Of a DNA stretch of 64,000 bases, positions 39,908-48,522 are shown in pieces. How positions within the stretch are numbered: position 1 is the first letter of the stretch; each line of letters starts with the position of its first letter. This stretch comes from Mesorhizobium huakuii (GTDB lineage: Bacteria; Pseudomonadota; Alphaproteobacteria; Rhizobiales; Rhizobiaceae), in NCBI RefSeq assembly GCF_030160235.1, contig NZ_BSNY01000053.1, positions 186,001 to 250,000 of the forward strand. Direction: 5' to 3'. The notes beneath the pieces are model-generated. The model saw nothing but the letters and a program-made list of their open reading frames with translations. It made no database searches and was not told the DNA's origin. Both the position numbers and the translations under genes were made by a program.

Positions 39908-40789
39908 TCAGCCCTCCGACAGATCGGCGACGCGCCGCCGCAGATAGGCGGCATATTCATTTTTGCCCAACCGGGTTGCGCGTTGCAGGACTTGCTCTGC
40001 CGTCAGCCACCCCTGCTCGAAGGCGATCTCCTCGGGGCAAGCGACCTTGATGCCCTGCCGATGTTCGATCGTGCGTACGAAGGAAGAGGCTTCGTGCAAA
40101 CTGTCATGCGTGCCGGTGTCGAGCCAGGCATAGCCGCGGCCCAAACGGTGCACGTGCAGCTTGCCGCGTTCGAGATAGACATTGTTGACCGCCGTGATCT
40201 CGAGCTCGCCGCGCGCCGAGGGGCGGATCGTCGGAGCGATGTCGACGACCTCATTGTCGTAGAAATAGAGACCGGTGACAGCCCAGTTCGACTTCGGCTT
40301 CTGCGGCTTCTCCTCGATCGTCAGCGCGGTTCCGGTCGCCTTGTCGAAGGACACAACGCCATAACGCTCGGGATCCTCGACATGGTAGGCGAACACCGAA
40401 GCACCCGCGTCGCGCGCAGCGGCGGCGCGGCAAAGCTGCGACAGGCCATCACCGAAATAGATGTTGTCGCCAAGGATCATCGAGACGCTGTCCTTGCCGA
40501 TGAAATCCCGGCCGATAATGAAAGCTTCCGCAAGACCATTGGGATGCGGCTGCTCGGCGTAGGAGAATGCCAGCCCGAACTCCGATCCGTCGCCGAGTAA
40601 ATCACGAAAGGCCGGCAGATCACGCGGTGTCGAAACAATCAGGATTTCACGGATTCCCGCGAGCATCAGTACGCTCAGCGGATAATAAATCATCGGCTTG
40701 TCGTATATCGGAAGGATTTGCTTAGAGACTGCTAATGTCAGTGGATAAAGACGCGTTCCACTGCCTCCAGCAAGGATAATTCCTTTCAA
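39908..40789 (-). CDS. rfbA: Glucose-1-phosphate thymidylyltransferase RfbA
   Basis: RfbA makes dTDP-glucose from dTTP and glucose-1-phosphate, the first step to dTDP-rhamnose. The 293-residue protein has [20 protein letters not shown] (residues 6-25), [25 protein letters not shown] (near 110), [20 protein letters not shown] (near 161) and the TAVNN segment. The start codon is TTG 40789, preceded by AAGGAGAG; no ATG is available before the P-loop. It is first in the leftward cluster rfbA-rfbC-rfbB-rfbD. Confidence 0.96.
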   Translation of the reverse strand: MKGIILAGGSGTRLYPLTLAVSKQILPIYDKPMIYYPLSVLMLAGIREILIVSTPRDLPAFRDLLGDGSEFGLAFSYAEQPHPNGLAEAFIIGRDFIGKDSVSMILGDNIYFGDGLSQLCRAAAARDAGASVFAYHVEDPERYGVVSFDKATGTALTIEEKPQKPKSNWAVTGLYFYDNEVVDIAPTIRPSARGELEITAVNNVYLERGKLHVHRLGRGYAWLDTGTHDSLHEASSFVRTIEHRQGIKVACPEEIAFEQGWLTAEQVLQRATRLGKNEYAAYLRRRVADLSEG

Positions 40790-40923
40790 GAAGCTCTCCT
40801 TGACATGCCTTAGCCCCCCGGCCCTGACCGACCGTGCTTAGGTTTCATTCAATGGCTTGTCAATGCGGCACGCGACGCAGGAGAGGCCCGGTTTCGCACG
40901 CCAGGACATGACCTTAGCCACCC

Positions 40924-41943
40924 CTACCCAAAATACGCCTGGTACCACTCAACGAACCGCCCTACCCCGTCTGACACGGACGTGCCGGGGCGGTAGCCAA
41001 CAGCCTCCTGCAGCGCGGTGGTGTCGGCGAAAGTGTCGGGCACGTCGCCGGCCTGCAGCGGCAAGAGTTCGATGATGGCCTTGCGGCCAAGCGCGCTTTC
41101 CAGCGCCTCGACATAGGCGGTCAGCTTCACCGGATTGTTATTGCCGATGTTGAAGATGCGCCAGGGTGCGCTGCTCGTTGCCGGATCCGGGTGGCCGGAG
41201 TCCCAGGCGGGATTGCCCGCGGCAGGATTGTCGCTGGTTCGGATCACGCCTTCGGCGATGTCGTCGATATAGGTGAAGTCGCGCGTGTGATTGCCGTTGT
41301 TGAAGAGCTTGATGGGCTCGCCGGCCAGGATGCTCCTGGTGAACAGGAACAGCGCCATGTCGGGACGCCCCCAGGGGCCGTACACGGTAAAGAACCGCAG
41401 CCCGGTGGTCGGCAGCCCGAACAGATGGCTGTAGCTGTGCGCCATCAGCTCGTTGGCACGCTTGGTCGCGGCATAGAACTGCAGCGGATGATCGGCCGGG
41501 CGATGCTCGGAAAACGGCATGTCGGTGTTGGCGCCGTAAACACTCGAGGTGCTGGCATAGGTCAGGTGGGCTATGCCGCCGTTGCGGCAGGCCTCCAGCA
41601 TGTTGGTGAAAGCGACGATGTTGCTTTCGACATAGGCGCGCGGGTTTTCCAGGCTATAGCGCACCCCGGCCTGGGCGGCGAGATGGATCACCCGGTCGAA
41701 GTCGTGGTCGGCAAAGCAGCCGTCCACGATTTCCCTGTCGGCGAGATTGCCGTGGATGAAATGATAGCCGGCATTGGTGCCGCGGCTCGCCTCGGCCAGC
41801 AGCCGCAGCCGCGCCTGCTTGATCCGCGGGTCATAATAGTCGTTGACGCTATCGATGCCGACAACCTCGTCGCCACGCTCCAGAAGCCGCCTGGCGACAT
41901 GATAGCCTATGAAGCCGGCGGCGCCGGTGACCAGAACCTTCAT
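40924..41943 (-). CDS. lpsL: UDP-glucuronate 4-epimerase (LpsL type)
   Basis: LpsL converts UDP-glucuronic acid to UDP-galacturonic acid for LPS or other surface glycans. The 339-residue SDR has [20 protein letters not shown] at the N-terminus, [18 protein letters not shown] (typical of the uronate epimerases), the Ser in [16 protein letters not shown], and [20 protein letters not shown] with catalytic Tyr/Lys near 153. GAGGAAGGG precedes the ATG. It ends 134 nt before rfbA on the same strand. The family assignment is strong. Confidence 0.92.
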   Translation of the reverse strand: MKVLVTGAAGFIGYHVARRLLERGDEVVGIDSVNDYYDPRIKQARLRLLAEASRGTNAGYHFIHGNLADREIVDGCFADHDFDRVIHLAAQAGVRYSLENPRAYVESNIVAFTNMLEACRNGGIAHLTYASTSSVYGANTDMPFSEHRPADHPLQFYAATKRANELMAHSYSHLFGLPTTGLRFFTVYGPWGRPDMALFLFTRSILAGEPIKLFNNGNHTRDFTYIDDIAEGVIRTSDNPAAGNPAWDSGHPDPATSSAPWRIFNIGNNNPVKLTAYVEALESALGRKAIIELLPLQAGDVPDTFADTTALQEAVGYRPGTSVSDGVGRFVEWYQAYFG

Positions 41944-42007
41944 CGGAAGTGCCCTTCCTCAGGAATGGACCCCGGACGTCTGTTGCGCGCCAAGCTTCCT
42001 GCAGACC

Positions 42008-42598
42008 TCAGGAGCGCTTCAGCAGCGACCAGACGGCCGGCACAAGGCTTGCCGCCAGCGCAACCTTGATCAGGTCGCCGACGATGAACGGCACGACGCC
42101 GAACTGCCAGGACTTTTCCGGACCGATGAGCAGCGCCAGCCAGGCAAAGCCCATCGCCATCATCACCACTTCGGCAACCAGCATAGCGTTGAAAAGCTTG
42201 ATCGGGTGGCGATCCCAGCCGCGATCAGCGGCCCAGCCGACAATCGCCGCCATGACCACGAAGCCGGCAAGGTAGCCGCCGGTCGAGCCGAGCATGTAGG
42301 CAATGCCGATGCCCTTTTCCGGAGTGCCCTGGAAGACCGGGAAGCCCATCGCGCCCTCCGCCATGTAGAGCAGCAGCGTGGCGACGCCGAGGCGCAGGCC
42401 GAAGGCCGCGGCGATCAGCAAGACGGCGAGCGTCTGCATCGATATGTCGACAGGCCCCAGCACAACCTTCGTCTTGGCCGACAGGGTCAGCAGCAGCGTT
42501 CCGGCGATCGCCAGCAAAAACTGTGTTGCCAGTCGAGCCGCGCCTTCCTGCGGCAAAGCCAGAAAAACAAGCGGGCGCATCGTCGTTGCAGTTGCCAT
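42008..42598 (-). CDS. bioY: Biotin transporter substrate-binding subunit BioY
   Basis: BioY is the S-component of the biotin ECF transporter and a five- to six-TM membrane protein. The 196-residue protein has TKVVLGPVDISMQTLAVLLI (near residue 45, the typical PVP/ISMQT region), YMAEGAMGFPVFQG, and IAYMLGSTGGYLAGFV near 100, all family hallmarks. I use ATG 42598, which has GGGGAA upstream, rather than TTG 42610. No bioM or bioN (ECF ATPase and T-subunit) is adjacent. It is divergent from the MBL-fold gene. Confidence 0.93.
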   Translation of the reverse strand: MATATTMRPLVFLALPQEGAARLATQFLLAIAGTLLLTLSAKTKVVLGPVDISMQTLAVLLIAAAFGLRLGVATLLLYMAEGAMGFPVFQGTPEKGIGIAYMLGSTGGYLAGFVVMAAIVGWAADRGWDRHPIKLFNAMLVAEVVMMAMGFAWLALLIGPEKSWQFGVVPFIVGDLIKVALAASLVPAVWSLLKRS

Positions 42599-42712
42599 GG
42601 TCTTCCCCAATCCGATCTAGCGCGACCCGATGATCGCGGTCCTGCGTTTTCCTATATTGGCTTGCGTGCTATGCGGCAATCGGTTTTGCCGTTCCGGGAA
42701 CAATGTGCCGAC

Positions 42713-43621
42713 ATGGCTCTCAAATTCGATACCAGCTTCGATCCGCACTACGGCCAGGGCGTGAACGTCGGCCCGGACGTGCAGCGCGTCACCGTCCGGA
42801 ACCCCAGCCCCTTCACCTTTCATGGCACCAATAGCTATGTCGTCGGGCGTGACACGCTGGCGGTGATCGATCCCGGGCCGGATGACGAGGCGCATCTTCA
42901 GACCTTGCTCGGCGTGATCGCCGGCAGGCCGGTCAGCCATATTTTCGTCAGCCACACGCATCGCGACCATTCCCCGCTGGCGGCCCGACTGAAGGAGAGC
43001 ACCGGCGCCGTGGTGATGGCGGAAGGGCCGCACCGGCCGGCGAGGCCATTGCATACCGGCGAGACCAATGCGCTCGACGCCAGCGCCGACACCGCCTTCA
43101 TTCCCGACATCGCACTGCCGGACGGCGCGTTGGTCGCCGGCGACGGCTGGTCGATCCGTACGGTTCTGACCCCCGGCCACACCGCCAATCATGCGGTGTT
43201 CGCGCTGGAAGGAACCGGCATCCTGTTTTCGGCCGATCATGTCATGGCGTGGGCGACGTCCATCGTGGCACCTCCGGACGGGGCGATGGCCGACTACATG
43301 GCATCGCTGGACCGCCTGATCGAGCGCGACGACCGCCTGCTGCTGCCTGGGCACGGCGGACCGGTGACGAGGCCGCGCGCTTTCATGCGGGGATTGAAGA
43401 CGCATCGCAAGATGCGCGAGCGGGCCATATTGGAGCGGGTCAGGGCCGGCGACCGGACGGTTCCCGACATGGTCAAGGCGATCTATCGCGACACCGATCC
43501 GCGGCTGCATGGTGCCGCGGGACTGTCAGTGCTTGCCCATCTCGAGGACCTTGTGGCGCGCGGCATGGTATCGACAGATGCCGCCCCCGCCATCGACGGC
43601 ATTTTCATGCCGGCGCGATAG
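42713..43621 (+). CDS. MBL-fold metallohydrolase
   Basis: This metallo-beta-lactamase-fold hydrolase is of the LACTB2/glyoxalase-II-like type. It has 302 residues with NPSPFTFHGTNSYVVG near residue 25, the metal motif SHTHRDHSPLAA (HxHxDH, near 80), TPGHTANHAVFAL (third His, near 155), SADHVMAW (Asp/His, near 174) and LLPGHGGPV (last His, near 215). A C-terminal winged-helix-like part follows (VRAGDRTVPDMVKAIY). ATG 42713 is chosen; ATG 42671 would add 14 residues. The physiological substrate is unknown. Confidence 0.88.
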   Translation: MALKFDTSFDPHYGQGVNVGPDVQRVTVRNPSPFTFHGTNSYVVGRDTLAVIDPGPDDEAHLQTLLGVIAGRPVSHIFVSHTHRDHSPLAARLKESTGAVVMAEGPHRPARPLHTGETNALDASADTAFIPDIALPDGALVAGDGWSIRTVLTPGHTANHAVFALEGTGILFSADHVMAWATSIVAPPDGAMADYMASLDRLIERDDRLLLPGHGGPVTRPRAFMRGLKTHRKMRERAILERVRAGDRTVPDMVKAIYRDTDPRLHGAAGLSVLAHLEDLVARGMVSTDAAPAIDGIFMPAR

Positions 43622-43677
43622 GCCGGTCTGGCCCGGGTTCCTGCCCTCCCCTCAGGCGTGGTTTCGCAGGGAAATGC

Positions 43678-44463
43678 CTATTCGGCCGGAGCCGCTCCGA
43701 CCTGGCCGGCGACTTCCTGATCCAGCTCCGCCAGGAAATCGGTGATGCGCGCGGCATTGTCGCCAAGGTCGTAGCGGCCGTAACGCGAGGCCGACCGCAT
43801 GTCGACGATCACGCTATCGCCGTCATCCGTCACACGGATCGCCACGTCCGCCGGCAGGCCGAGCACGAAGCCCTTGGCGACAGCGGTGATGGTCACGTCG
43901 CTTTGCCCGGCTAGGTCGGGATAGGGTTCGGAAAGATCCCAGTTGCGACGGTCGAGCACGGTTTCGACGGCATTGACGATGGTTTCGAATGGCAGGTCGT
44001 AGCTGCGCGCGGTGACCAGCGGATAGCTGTCGGCCTGCAGCCTCTGTTCGCCTGGCGTCGACGGGGACAGCACATTCATGTCCTTTGTCCGCTCGCTGAC
44101 GTCGAGCGCGGGCGGCTCGTCGAAGTCGGTCGAGATGTCCCGGAGCGGCGGATAGATAGTCGCCCAGTAGGCGGCAACGCCATAGGGGACCAGCACCAGC
44201 AGTGCCAGCAAGGCGCCGATGGTCAGGTCGCGGCCGCCGCGATCGCCGAATTTCCACAGTCTCGAAAAGGCAAAGGCGGCGAATAGCAGCGCCAGCGCCG
44301 CGAGCAGCGCAACGATGCCAAGCACCCACAGGAACACCGGCGTTTCGACGAGATCGAAGCGGTGGCCGACGAAGTCGGTCAGCAAAAGCACCGCTGAAAA
44401 TGCGGCCGTGCGCCGCGACCAGCCGGCAGCCTTCGACGTTCGCCGTTCGGGAATGCTAACCAT
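43678..44463 (-). CDS. DUF1499 family membrane protein
   Basis: The 261-residue protein has three N-terminal membrane segments (about 20-35, 42-68 and 80-100) and a soluble domain of the DUF1499 type with SYPLVTARSYDLPFETIVNAV, AVAKGFVLGLPADVAIRV and the end pattern VDMRSASRYGRYDLGDNAARI. The function of the family is not known. It runs convergent to the MBL gene and lies 80 nt after the acyl-CoA ligase start-distal end, on the same strand as that gene. Confidence 0.85.
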   Translation of the reverse strand: MVSIPERRTSKAAGWSRRTAAFSAVLLLTDFVGHRFDLVETPVFLWVLGIVALLAALALLFAAFAFSRLWKFGDRGGRDLTIGALLALLVLVPYGVAAYWATIYPPLRDISTDFDEPPALDVSERTKDMNVLSPSTPGEQRLQADSYPLVTARSYDLPFETIVNAVETVLDRRNWDLSEPYPDLAGQSDVTITAVAKGFVLGLPADVAIRVTDDGDSVIVDMRSASRYGRYDLGDNAARITDFLAELDQEVAGQVGAAPAE

Positions 44464-44543
44464 TGTTCTCTGTGTCGCCCCAGCCCGGACGGAGGTTTAG
44501 TGCCTTTTCGCGGCGGCTTGAAGCCGAAACACGCAACATCCAC

Positions 44544-46172
44544 TCAATCCGTCGGCAAGCGATAGTCCCTGAACTGGTGGCGCAAGGTGATCTTCTGGAT
44601 CTTGCCGGTGGCGGTATGCGGTATTTCACCGACGAATGCGACATCGTCGGGCATCCACCACTTGGCCACCTTGCCATCCATGAAGCCGAGAATATCCGCC
44701 TTGGTCGGCTCCTTGCCCGGCTTGGCAACGACGACCAGCAAGGGCCGCTCGCCCCATTTCGAATGATGGACGCCGATGGCCGCAGCTTCCGCCACGTCCG
44801 GGTGGCCGACGGCCAGATTCTCGAGGTCGATGGTGGAAATCCATTCGCCGCCGGATTTGATGACGTCCTTGGCCCGATCGGTGATCTGCATGTAGCCGCC
44901 GGCGTCGATGTGAGCGACGTCTCCGGTATCGAACCAGCCGTCCTCGTCGAATTGCTCCGCCCCGGCGCCACCATAATAGGCACGAGCGACGGCAGGGCCG
45001 CGCACTTTCAGGCGGCCGAAGGTCTTGCCGTCCCAGGGTTGCGCATTGTTCTCGTCGTCAGTCACCTTCATTTCGACGCCGAAGGGCGGGTAGCCCTGCT
45101 TCTGCTTGACATCGAGCCGAGCCTCGCCCTGGAGACCGGCATATTCCGGCTTCAGGGTGCACAGCGTGCCAAGCGGCGACATTTCAGTCATCCCCCAGGC
45201 GTGGATGACCTCGACACCGTAATTATCCTGGAACTTCGTCATGATCGCGCGCGGGCAGGCAGAACCTCCGATGACGACCTTGTTGAGATAGGGAAGCTTC
45301 TTGCCGGTCTCCTCCAGATATTGCAGCAGCATCATCCAGACGGTCGGCACGGCGGCGCTGAAGGTCACCTTCTCGGTGTCGAGCAATTCATAGATCGAGG
45401 CGCCGTCCATCTTGCAGCCGGGCATGACCAGCTTGGCGCCGATCATCGGGCCGCTCTGGCCAAGGCCCCAGGCATTGGCATGGAACATCGGCACAACCGG
45501 CAGGATCGTGTCGCGCGACGACAGGCCCATCGCGTCGGGCATGGCGGCGATCATGGCGTGCAGCACGTTCGAGCGGTGGCTGTAGACGACGCCCTTGGGA
45601 TCGCCTGTGGTGCCCGATGTATAGCACATGCCGGCGGCGGTGCCTTCGTCGAAGGTCTTCCAGGCGAAGTCGCCATCGACCTCGTCGAGCCAGTCCTCAT
45701 AGGCGACAGCATTGGGCAAGGTCGTCTGCGGCATGTGCGCCTTGTCGGTCAGCACGATCACCTTCTTCAACGATTTGACGGCGCCGGCGATCTTCTCCAG
45801 CAGCGGTATGAAGGTGAGGTCGACGAAGACCGCTCTGTCCTCGGCGTGGTTCATGATCCAGACGATCTGCTCGGGAAACAGGCGCGGATTGAGCGTGTGA
45901 TAGATCGCGCCGACGCCCATGATGCCGTACCAGGCCTCGAGGTGGCGCGCCGTGTTCCAGGCCAAAGTGGCGATGCGGTCGCCCAACCCATAGCCATCCC
46001 GCTCCAGCCGCTGGGCGACCTTGAGGGAACGACGATGGAGGTCGGCATAAGTGGTGCGCTCGATCGGCCCCTCGATCGAGCGCGACACGATCTCGCGCAC
46101 CCCATGCTGCCGTTCCGCGTTGTCGATAAGCTTGTGGCACAGCAGCGGCCATTCCTGCATCAGCCCCAGCAT
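44544..46172 (-). CDS. Fatty-acyl-CoA ligase (AMP-forming)
   Basis: An ANL-superfamily enzyme that activates a fatty acid through acyl-AMP to acyl-CoA. The 542-residue protein has the AMP-binding P-loop [16 protein letters not shown] (about residue 180), [13 protein letters not shown] (near 325), [13 protein letters not shown] (near 420) and the hinge/C-terminal [15 protein letters not shown] and catalytic lysine in HTATGKIQK (near 525). It most resembles AlkK-like medium-chain ligases. GGAGGA precedes the ATG at 46172. Chain-length preference cannot be read from sequence. Confidence 0.92.
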   Translation of the reverse strand: MLGLMQEWPLLCHKLIDNAERQHGVREIVSRSIEGPIERTTYADLHRRSLKVAQRLERDGYGLGDRIATLAWNTARHLEAWYGIMGVGAIYHTLNPRLFPEQIVWIMNHAEDRAVFVDLTFIPLLEKIAGAVKSLKKVIVLTDKAHMPQTTLPNAVAYEDWLDEVDGDFAWKTFDEGTAAGMCYTSGTTGDPKGVVYSHRSNVLHAMIAAMPDAMGLSSRDTILPVVPMFHANAWGLGQSGPMIGAKLVMPGCKMDGASIYELLDTEKVTFSAAVPTVWMMLLQYLEETGKKLPYLNKVVIGGSACPRAIMTKFQDNYGVEVIHAWGMTEMSPLGTLCTLKPEYAGLQGEARLDVKQKQGYPPFGVEMKVTDDENNAQPWDGKTFGRLKVRGPAVARAYYGGAGAEQFDEDGWFDTGDVAHIDAGGYMQITDRAKDVIKSGGEWISTIDLENLAVGHPDVAEAAAIGVHHSKWGERPLLVVVAKPGKEPTKADILGFMDGKVAKWWMPDDVAFVGEIPHTATGKIQKITLRHQFRDYRLPTD

Positions 46173-46491
46173 CCGGTTCCTCCTCCCTCGCGCATTTTGC
46201 GTCGTAGCTTTGGCTCATTGTGAAGCGAACCGGCGGATTGTCCAGTCACCCGCTTGCGTGGGCCGCGAATTTCAGGGTCCGTGCCGCGGCGGCAAGCGGT
46301 TGAATTCTGGCGTGTTTTGGATTTTGGACTGCTGGCATTCGTGCCAGCGAGATGGCAGGAGGGTCAAAACCACAGTGGCGAGAGTGTCCTACCCCACGAA
46401 ATGACGGGAAAATCCGCCACAATCCGGCCATCGTCGGCGTTAAGCTTCGTTAACGGGCAAAGGGGGCGATTGGCGACTGAAAGAGGTTCGC
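46173..46491. other. Divergent intergenic region
   Basis: These 319 bases between the acyl-CoA ligase and a small unknown gene hold no frame with recognisable protein features and no marked repeat. Promoters for both divergent genes must lie here. Confidence 0.5.
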
Positions 46492-46848
46492 ATGGACGCG
46501 CAGCTCGACGACAAGGCCCTTGAGAGTACACTTGCCGAAAGCCTGGCCGATCTGGTGCCGGACGAAAAGACTGTTTCCGAAGACGAATTTGTTGAAGTTG
46601 TCGGCGGCGCGCTCGAAGCGGTCGGCGGCACGCTGCTGTTCAAGATGTGTGTCCAGAACGAAGGGGAAGGCCAGCACGTCGCGGCCGCATCCGTCGGCGC
46701 TGGAGGCAATCGCCAGTTCCTGCTTCTCACCTTGCCGACCGGCGGCGGCTCGCTGAAAGTCGAGACCGTTTCCAGAAGCAGCAACCCGGTTGCCGGCATC
46801 GCGGCCGCTTATGCCGGACTGATGGACGCATTCAAGACCGCCGCCTGA
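46492..46848 (+). CDS. Small conserved-looking unknown protein
   Basis: I do not recognise this 118-residue acidic protein. It starts MDAQLDDKALESTLAESLADL after an AGAGG ribosome site. A soluble alpha/beta pattern follows with glycine-rich turns (VVGGALEAVGGTLLFKMCVQ; SVGAGGNRQFLLLTLPTGGG). There is no signal peptide or membrane segment. Codon use matches the neighbours and third positions are GC-rich, supporting a real gene. Confidence 0.7.
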   Translation: MDAQLDDKALESTLAESLADLVPDEKTVSEDEFVEVVGGALEAVGGTLLFKMCVQNEGEGQHVAAASVGAGGNRQFLLLTLPTGGGSLKVETVSRSSNPVAGIAAAYAGLMDAFKTAA

Positions 46849-46979
46849 GCCACGGCTGCCACTCGAAGCGCTGCAGCGCCACGCCTTGGTGATTGGCGCG
46901 CCTGTTTTCGTGATACGAACCCACCTTGCGCGACAGCTGTGCCCGCCACACTTTGAGGGGCCACGCAAGGAGAACCAGC

Positions 46980-47369
46980 ATGGACAAGATCGCCAACCCG
47001 GCACCCGGCTTCCAGCGCAACCCCGACAAGATCATCACCATCGAGCCCTATGTCGGCACCGTCACGGTGCGCGCCGGCGATACGGTCATCGCGTCGTCCA
47101 CGAAGGCCAAGGTGCTGAGCGAAGCGCCCTATTCCCCTGCCTTCTACATTCCGTTCGCCGACATCGATTTCGACAAGCTGAGCGGCACCGAACACTCGAC
47201 CCATTGCCCCTACAAGGGCGACGCCAGCTATTGGAGCGTGCTGCCTGCCGGCGAAACCGGTCAGAATGCGATGTGGGCTTACAAGCGGCCTTTCGACGAG
47301 ATGACCGAAATCCGCGACCACGGCGCATTCTACGCCAGCAAGGTCACGATCGAAGCAAAGCCGGGCTGA
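46980..47369 (+). CDS. DUF427 domain protein
   Basis: The 129-residue protein matches the DUF427 family, small beta-rich proteins of unknown function. Recognisable parts are EPYVGTVTVRAGDTVIASS (near residue 21), YSPAFYIPFADIDFDKL, STHCPYKGDASYWSVLPAG and the end AFYASKVTIEAKPG. The ATG at 46980 has AAGGAG about 8 nt upstream, which fixes the start. A long palindromic element follows the stop after 22 nt. Confidence 0.88.
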   Translation: MDKIANPAPGFQRNPDKIITIEPYVGTVTVRAGDTVIASSTKAKVLSEAPYSPAFYIPFADIDFDKLSGTEHSTHCPYKGDASYWSVLPAGETGQNAMWAYKRPFDEMTEIRDHGAFYASKVTIEAKPG

Positions 47370-47391
47370 GCACTCCGGCTTGAATGCATTC

Positions 47392-47534
47392 AGGGTGCAT
47401 TGAGATTCAGGTCAGGCCGAGTCGAAAATGGCTGATACCGAGAACCGGAGCGGAGCGTACTTTCGTACGTGAGCGCCGGAAGCGCAGGTGTCAGTCATTT
47501 GCAGGCCGGCATCACCTGAATATCAATGCACCCT
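47392..47534. repeat. 143-bp imperfect palindromic intergenic element
   Basis: The outer arms (21 bp, one mismatch: AGGGTGCATTGAGATTCAGGT at 47392-47412 against 47514-47534) and an inner pair (47426-47439 and 47487-47500, two mismatches) share the same axis. The apex has CGTAC-TTTC-GTACG at 47456-47469. The whole unit can fold as one long hairpin. Its right end coincides with the last base of the deacetylase stop codon. Its design resembles RIME-like palindromic units of rhizobia; the family assignment needs a genome search. Confidence 0.75.
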
Positions 47535-48274
47535 CAGTCGGTGGTGCCGTGATTGCCTGTGCCGTCGGCATCGTCGAGACGTACGAAGGTCATGCCTTTG
47601 GCTTTCAGCGCCAGCAGGCCCTGCACCACGCCCTCGCCGGCGGCATGGGTCGGCTGGTTGATGTGTGAGATGATAACGTCGCCGTCCTTGGCAGCGGCGA
47701 TGCGCTTGGCGGTTTCCTTGGCGCCGAGCAGCGAACCGCCATCGCCATTGATCGAGAAGCCGGCAATCTTGAAACCGAGCTTGCGGATCATCGCGATCGC
47801 CGAGGGGCTGTATTCGGCGGTGGCGCCGCGGAACCATTTCGGCGCCGGCTCGCCGGTCCTGGCAAGCGCCGCGGCACCCGACTCGACTTCGGCCAGCACG
47901 GCATCCGGGCTGCCGGCGCTCTTTATGCCATAGATCTTCTGCGGCGTGTCGACCGCCGGAATGTGGCGGCCGCCATGATTTTCCAGTTCGAAAAGGTCCG
48001 GATGCGCCCGCATGATCTCGACGGCCGCGGCATTTCGTTTCAGCCAGATTCCGGTGACGAAAATGGTGGCGGGGATCTTGTTTTCCACCAAGGCCGAGAG
48101 AATGCGCGTGTCGGTTTGTCCGTCGCAGGCATCGAGCGTGAGCGCAACGCGGCCGGCTCCGCTTGCCGCGGGCTTGATGTGCAGCGTGGGCTCGACCAGC
48201 GTCGCGGCATGGGCGCTGGATACAGCCACCAACGACATGGCGATCAGGCAGAGATGTCTTTGCAGCAGACGCAT
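47534..48274 (-). CDS. Secreted polysaccharide deacetylase family protein
   Basis: A NodB-homology enzyme that would remove N- or O-acyl groups from a glycan in the periplasm. ATG 48274 gives a signal peptide (MRLLQRHLCLIAMSLVAVSS then AHA). The NodB motif 1 appears as ALTLDACDGQTDTRIL (near residue 42), followed by FELENHGGRHIPA (metal His region, near 95), RGATAEYSP and VIISHINQPTHAAGEG near 205. At 246 residues it is of normal length. The substrate is unknown, and the motif is of a divergent subgroup. Confidence 0.83.
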   Translation of the reverse strand: MRLLQRHLCLIAMSLVAVSSAHAATLVEPTLHIKPAASGAGRVALTLDACDGQTDTRILSALVENKIPATIFVTGIWLKRNAAAVEIMRAHPDLFELENHGGRHIPAVDTPQKIYGIKSAGSPDAVLAEVESGAAALARTGEPAPKWFRGATAEYSPSAIAMIRKLGFKIAGFSINGDGGSLLGAKETAKRIAAAKDGDVIISHINQPTHAAGEGVVQGLLALKAKGMTFVRLDDADGTGNHGTTD

Positions 48275-48522
48275 CAAACCGAATTCCTGATTGGCGATTT
48301 CAAGCCGGCATCCAAAGACCCGCATGAAGGCGGAAATCGGACGATGGATAGCAGAAAAATGCATGGCGCGGCAATTTGACTGCCCTGGTGCACGCACCAT
48401 CCGGCAGCCTGACGAGCCGTTGCCCTTCAGACAGCGCGTTCCCGCTTCATCGCAGTGCGACTATGCAATGGCTTCAGCACGTTCGCGTGAGCTTTCGCAC
48501 AAAGCCGTAGGCTTTGATCTCC

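Noticed and set aside
41909-42712. In-frame extension upstream of the MBL-fold protein
   Set aside because: The extension runs antisense through bioY and has no MBL features; the short ATG start fits the family.
42611-42712. BioR-type operator upstream of bioY
   Set aside because: The sequence CCTATATTGG is the nearest candidate but does not match the expected TTATAGATAA-like box.
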